DNA of 64,000 nt from positions 33,256 through 97,255 of the forward strand of contig NFUO01000467.1 of assembly GCA_002197545.1 (NCBI GenBank), in the 5' to 3' direction. Position numbers and translations under genes: made by a program. Of the stretch, positions 60,742 to 64,000 are shown one piece after another (position 1 is the first letter of the stretch; each line of letters starts with the position of its first letter). This DNA is from Acidobacteria subdivision 2 bacterium RH1 MAG20 (GTDB lineage: Bacteria > Acidobacteriota > Terriglobia > Terriglobales > Acidobacteriaceae). Below the pieces are notes generated by a model. That model ran no database searches and had not been told where the DNA came from. It saw only the letters and a program-made list of their open reading frames with translations.

Positions 60742-60948
60742 TCATCGAGTATTGATTGCTGCATAAGGCATCATTGAATCGATGACCTCCTCCATGTGGC
60801 TGACATCACGAACTGCTACCTGCACCATGAATGATTCGACACCGGTAACCCGATGACACTCCAGCACCTCGGGTAGATTGCGTACCAGAAGGTTCACGCC
60901 CTTATGCTTCGCCATTTCCGCCATGTCCTTCAATGGATGGCATCGCAT
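60742..60948 (-). pseudogene. Remnant of an Lrp/AsnC family regulator (C-terminal domain only)
   Basis: 68 codons ending in the ligand (RAM) domain of Lrp/AsnC regulators: LPEVLECHRVTGVESFMVQV, then RDVSHMEEVIDSM. The helix-turn-helix and the first half of the domain are missing; upstream on the same strand a stop comes within 20 bases and the lyase gene ends 90 bases away. It is probably a decayed regulator of the adjacent D-amino-acid genes, since Lrp proteins often control such operons. Confidence 0.65.
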
Positions 60949-61037
60949 AGAACTGGTTTCTTCCTACAACCACGGCAACCATTTCAAAGAATACGGATTA
61001 CATACGAATTGACAGCCAGGATGTAATAAGAGATCTC

Positions 61038-62144
61038 CTAACCTGGAGGCAAACCGCCGAGGTAGTAGACGCTTAGACTGGGGGCAGCTTGTACCAAGCG
61101 CTTAAGTGCAGGGTTTGGAAAGCGCCGCAGATACGGAGGAGCCCAGCCAATTTGATCTCCGCTGACTCTCTTTGGCACCTCCTGCTGCACGCCTGCCGCC
61201 CTGGCGAAGAACTCAGGGTTCTGAAGGCCCGCCACAGATACGTCGACCAGGCGGTGAAGCGAACCATTCGCGTGAGCATATAGGTCCATGTGGTTTGCCT
61301 CTCCAAATTCGGCGATCATAACGAGTGGCGCAATCGCATATAGATGGTAATGGAGTGCCCGGCGGCCCCTGGCCATCTCAAGTGGGAGCGTTCCATCCGG
61401 CCTGATTTGGTCAACACCATTGTCATAAGCTGCTACCGCCCAGTCGAAGTCGTTGCGATTATCTGCCGCTACACCGATCGCAGCGAGTTCAACCCCAGCC
61501 CAGTACAGATGATTGTTCTGAGCATCACCATGACCAGACTTTTTGTGCGCGGCGTAATACCCTTTTGTCTGCTCTCCAACGCTTTGCATCCAACTTGTGA
61601 TTATCTTTGTTTGTTGTGGAGTCACAATTTCTGTTTCACGGGTCTTCAGATAAGCGATTGCAATCGCGCCCACAACCCAACCCTGCACATAGTACGCCTG
61701 ACTGGACGACATTCTGCCTGCGAGTGCGCGCTCCTGTGCCAAGGACATAATCTGGGTGATTGCACATTGAGCTGCGCTATGCGATCCGGTAGAGCGATAG
61801 TTGTCAGCCGCTTTTACAATTGCGATACCGACACTTTTGACTCCATCGCTTGATTTGCGATAGGCCTCCTGTCGCACTGGATCAATAATGGAGTGAGTCG
61901 GGTCGTCCAATCTGTAGAAGCCATCGGTCACTAAGTCGGGAGCGATATGCGCGGGGACTGGACATGCGTATGGCACATCTGTCATCTTGACGGGCTTTCC
62001 ATCCCAGGGAGAGTGGAGTGCTTTCACCGAAACAGCGGCAAAAACAGGGCCTGTAGCAACAAGAAGAATTGATAAAAAAGTGTATTTGAAACACTTCACG
62101 TGACTGCCACAAGTTTCGCTGTAGAATCGCACGGAATTATCCAT
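61038..62144 (-). CDS. Alginate lyase family protein (PL5, AlgL-like)
   Basis: A 368-residue exported (alpha/alpha) toroid lyase. A hydrophobic segment at residues 20-36 (KYTFLSILLVATGPVFA) is the probable signal peptide. PL5 marks: NNHLYWAGVELAAIG with the active-site Asn-His, DGTLPLEMARGRRALHYHLY with the arginine and tyrosine cluster, and PYACPVPAHIAPDL near the N-terminus. It is predicted to cut mannuronate-type polymers. The remnant of a TonB receptor lies just upstream on the same strand, a usual partner of polysaccharide lyases. Confidence 0.86.
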   Translation of the reverse strand: MDNSVRFYSETCGSHVKCFKYTFLSILLVATGPVFAAVSVKALHSPWDGKPVKMTDVPYACPVPAHIAPDLVTDGFYRLDDPTHSIIDPVRQEAYRKSSDGVKSVGIAIVKAADNYRSTGSHSAAQCAITQIMSLAQERALAGRMSSSQAYYVQGWVVGAIAIAYLKTRETEIVTPQQTKIITSWMQSVGEQTKGYYAAHKKSGHGDAQNNHLYWAGVELAAIGVAADNRNDFDWAVAAYDNGVDQIRPDGTLPLEMARGRRALHYHLYAIAPLVMIAEFGEANHMDLYAHANGSLHRLVDVSVAGLQNPEFFARAAGVQQEVPKRVSGDQIGWAPPYLRRFPNPALKRLVQAAPSLSVYYLGGLPPG

Positions 62145-62201
62145 TGTTATTGTCCTTTACGGGAATCAAACTGTCCAAATAGATGTATCGAGAAGAAAAG
62201 C

Positions 62202-62388
62202 TTAGAAAGCGAAGCGCGCTGAGACTTGCATCGTGCGATAAAGTTGAGTGTCCGTGATCTTGCCGAAGCCGACGAGTAGCGAAGGTTGCTGCGGTTCCAA
62301 CCTCAGTCACCGAAAGGGAGCCGCTCGGAGCGGTGAAGTTGGTGTGGGTGATAACGTTGAAGGCATCGACACGGAACTGGAACTGCAA
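62202..62388 (-). pseudogene. Frameshifted C-terminal remnant of a TonB-dependent receptor
   Basis: On the minus strand one frame (62388 down to about 62280) reads QFQFRVDAFNVITHTNFTAP, the standard barrel end of Oar-like receptors. The continuation FGKITDTQLYRTMQVSARFAF-type, ending at the stop at 62202, is in a different frame. An in-frame stop directly precedes the first part. So only the last ~60 codons survive, with a frameshift. The rest of the receptor gene is gone. Confidence 0.75.
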
Positions 62389-62512
62389 TCAGAACCTCCA
62401 CTAATAAAGCTGAACCGGGTCGGAGTCAAACGAAACTAATCTCATCATCACATTGGTAGATTATTCAACCATTAACCATACCCTGAGAAATGCACTCTTA
62501 TTCGAGAACTGG

Positions 62513-63970
62513 CTAAGAAACGCCGACGGTTAGTGGCAAGTAGAAAGAAAATACTGATCCTTGCGAGGGTTGGCTAGTGACCTCGATCGATCCTCCATGT
62601 GCTTCCACAATAGCTTTTGCAATTGCCAGCCCCATTCCACTTCCCTGCACTCGGTAGCGCTGGCCTTGGCCACGGTAGAATTTGTCGAAGATCATCATGC
62701 GTTCAAAGTCGTCGATCCCTGCTCCACGGTCGGCGATACTGGTTACCAACTGCTGTCTCGATACCTCTGCACTGATAAAAATGGGACTGCCCTCTGACGA
62801 ATATTTTGCAGCGTTTTCAAGTAGATGTTGAATGACTTTGCCTATCCGCTCAAGATCTATCTCCACTGGAGGAAGAGAATTCGGCAACCGAATATCGACA
62901 GGATGTGCTCGAACCTGGGACTGTACTGCCTCCAATGCGAGATCCACAGCTTCCCTTATCGAATGCATCTTCACATCTAGCTTGATATCGTGCGCATCCA
63001 ACGCAGCCATTTCCATGGCCTGGCCGACAAGCCTGTTCAGCCGCGCCGTCTCCTCTTCAATCACTTGCATCATCTCTGCATGTTGGCTCGGATCAAGCAA
63101 AGTGTTTGTCCTCAAAGTAGTAATCGCAGCGGTAATCGAGGTCAGCGGAGTTCGCAGTTCATGTGCGACAGAATCCAGAAGAGCATTTCTCAGCCGCTCA
63201 CTTTCCCGAGAGGCTTCCATCCGCGTGAGCGTCTCCACAGCACCCGCACGTTCAATAGCAATTGCAGCCAGCCCACAAACTGCATCGAGAGCCTCCGACG
63301 ACGTACCGGTACCGGTGATACCAACTGCACCAATAGGCCGGGTGCCCAACAGAATAGGCACTAAGGTCACCGAGCGTGTTTCATCCAACCGATGATCTCG
63401 CGTGAAAGCCGCATCGCGAAGCTCTGCCACTGTCACATCCATATAGTTAGGGCTCGATCGGTACACACGATCTTTCTCGCGCAGGTAGATGGCAGCGCCC
63501 GGTAGGTTGAACGTTGCTGCAATCATTTGGGGTAACATGTTGAGTAGATCGATCACATTACCCATCAACAACATCTGTTGGCTGAATTCGTAGAGCAGTT
63601 CTGCCTCTCGTTGACGCCAACGCGATGTCTTCGCCTCTCGACGCGCGCGCTCCGCCAGTTGGCTTGCGACGATTCCTGTCGATAAAAACGCGAAAAGCGC
63701 CACCCAATTACGCGAGTCGCCAATAGTAAATGCGAAAATTGGTGGTAAAAAAAAGAAATTCAGCGCAGCAGACGACAATATCGAAAGATAAACCGCGTGA
63801 CGAAGCCCCCAATTTGCGGCCACTAGCAAGATGACAATCAGGAAAGTCAATGCCACTGTCATCTCATTCGGGTGTGCCCAACGAGAATACACAGCTACAA
63901 TGACAGCAATAACCGTAGTCGAAATGCTATAGCGAAGCACGCTACTAATAATCGATCGTCGCACTCTCAT
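62513..63970 (-). CDS. KdpD-like sensor histidine kinase (no N-terminal KdpD domain)
   Basis: A 485-residue kinase. Three to four hydrophobic helices (residues 15-105) make a DUF4118-type membrane domain like that of KdpD. A GAF-like domain follows (125-245), with dimerisation and phosphoacceptor helices having His270 in SVAHELRTPLTS, and an ATPase domain with HLLENAAKYSSEGS, DRGAGIDD, FYRGQGQRY and GSGMGLAIAKAIVEAHGG. The N-terminal KdpD sensor and USP domains are missing, so it may be a truncated KdpD or a distinct kinase. No response regulator is in the window; one may lie beyond 64 kb or be absent. Confidence 0.88.
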   Translation of the reverse strand: MRVRRSIISSVLRYSISTTVIAVIVAVYSRWAHPNEMTVALTFLIVILLVAANWGLRHAVYLSILSSAALNFFFLPPIFAFTIGDSRNWVALFAFLSTGIVASQLAERARREAKTSRWRQREAELLYEFSQQMLLMGNVIDLLNMLPQMIAATFNLPGAAIYLREKDRVYRSSPNYMDVTVAELRDAAFTRDHRLDETRSVTLVPILLGTRPIGAVGITGTGTSSEALDAVCGLAAIAIERAGAVETLTRMEASRESERLRNALLDSVAHELRTPLTSITAAITTLRTNTLLDPSQHAEMMQVIEEETARLNRLVGQAMEMAALDAHDIKLDVKMHSIREAVDLALEAVQSQVRAHPVDIRLPNSLPPVEIDLERIGKVIQHLLENAAKYSSEGSPIFISAEVSRQQLVTSIADRGAGIDDFERMMIFDKFYRGQGQRYRVQGSGMGLAIAKAIVEAHGGSIEVTSQPSQGSVFSFYLPLTVGVS

Positions 63971-64000
63971 ATGGTAACCCTATGACAACCCGTGAGCCAC

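Overview
This is a GC-rich bacterial chromosome segment with mostly closely packed genes. I infer an acidobacterium of the Terriglobia type (Edaphobacter/Granulicella/Terriglobus-like). The inference rests on the large carboxypeptidase-regulatory/Oar-type TonB-dependent receptor, secreted YVTN-propeller and VWA-like proteins, a futalosine-pathway gene, and short dispersed repeats of the GTCATTC(C/T)GA type. No 16S gene is present, so the taxonomy is inference. I saw no rRNA, tRNA, CRISPR array, prophage or insertion sequence.

Layout. 1-4.8 kb: the 3' end of a TonB receptor, a tiny membrane protein, a class I tagatose-bisphosphate aldolase (lacD) with a clear terminator, and a secreted protein. 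4.8-12.8 kb, minus strand: a heme peroxidase/alpha-dioxygenase-like protein, leuS, a membrane protein (start overlaps the leuS stop) and guaA, preceded by a secreted protein. 13-15.4 kb: an alpha/beta hydrolase with an embedded EF-hand loop, then two convergent CPBP-type membrane proteases, one with an altered active-site motif. 15.5-23.8 kb, minus strand: nfo, an acyl-CoA synthetase, a TetR regulator and a full-length gltB. 23.85-32.9 kb: an arginine cluster, argR-argC-argB-argD-argF-argG-(GIY-YIG nuclease)-(membrane protein)-argH-short argA. It is preceded by a two-box ARG operator and interrupted by a repeat-flanked nuclease gene. 33-44 kb: mixed housekeeping genes (VWA-like protein, propeller lipoprotein, DUF92, DUF218, a YrdC/Sua5-type protein, SpoU methyltransferase, rarA) and an idnD/idnO-like dehydrogenase pair followed by mqnC.

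44-64 kb is a visibly more AT-rich, accessory, catabolic region. It holds a CBM9-like protein, DUF4142, a Tat-exported PL5-type lyase, a three-gene SIS isomerase/MFS sugar porter/ROK kinase operon divergent from a ROK repressor, a ThuA/TIM-barrel/tandem-thioredoxin run, and a D-amino-acid module (PLP D-threonine-aldolase/D-serine-dehydratase-like enzyme, N-acyl-D-amino-acid deacylase, RidA, GntP-family permease). Beyond these lie a second PL5 lyase, decayed fragments of an Lrp regulator and of a TonB receptor, and a KdpD-like sensor kinase.

The arg genes together form most of the route from glutamate to arginine, with ArgR control visible at the head; the deacetylation step (argE or argJ) is not in the window. 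The D-amino-acid genes form a plausible import, deacylation, deamination and imine-clearing route. The SIS/MFS/ROK operon looks like uptake, phosphorylation and isomerisation/deamination of a sugar or amino sugar. The most interesting observations are the repeat-flanked nuclease inside the arg cluster, the peroxidase with a replaced distal histidine, the EF-hand hydrolase, and the D-amino-acid module with a decayed Lrp regulator beside it.
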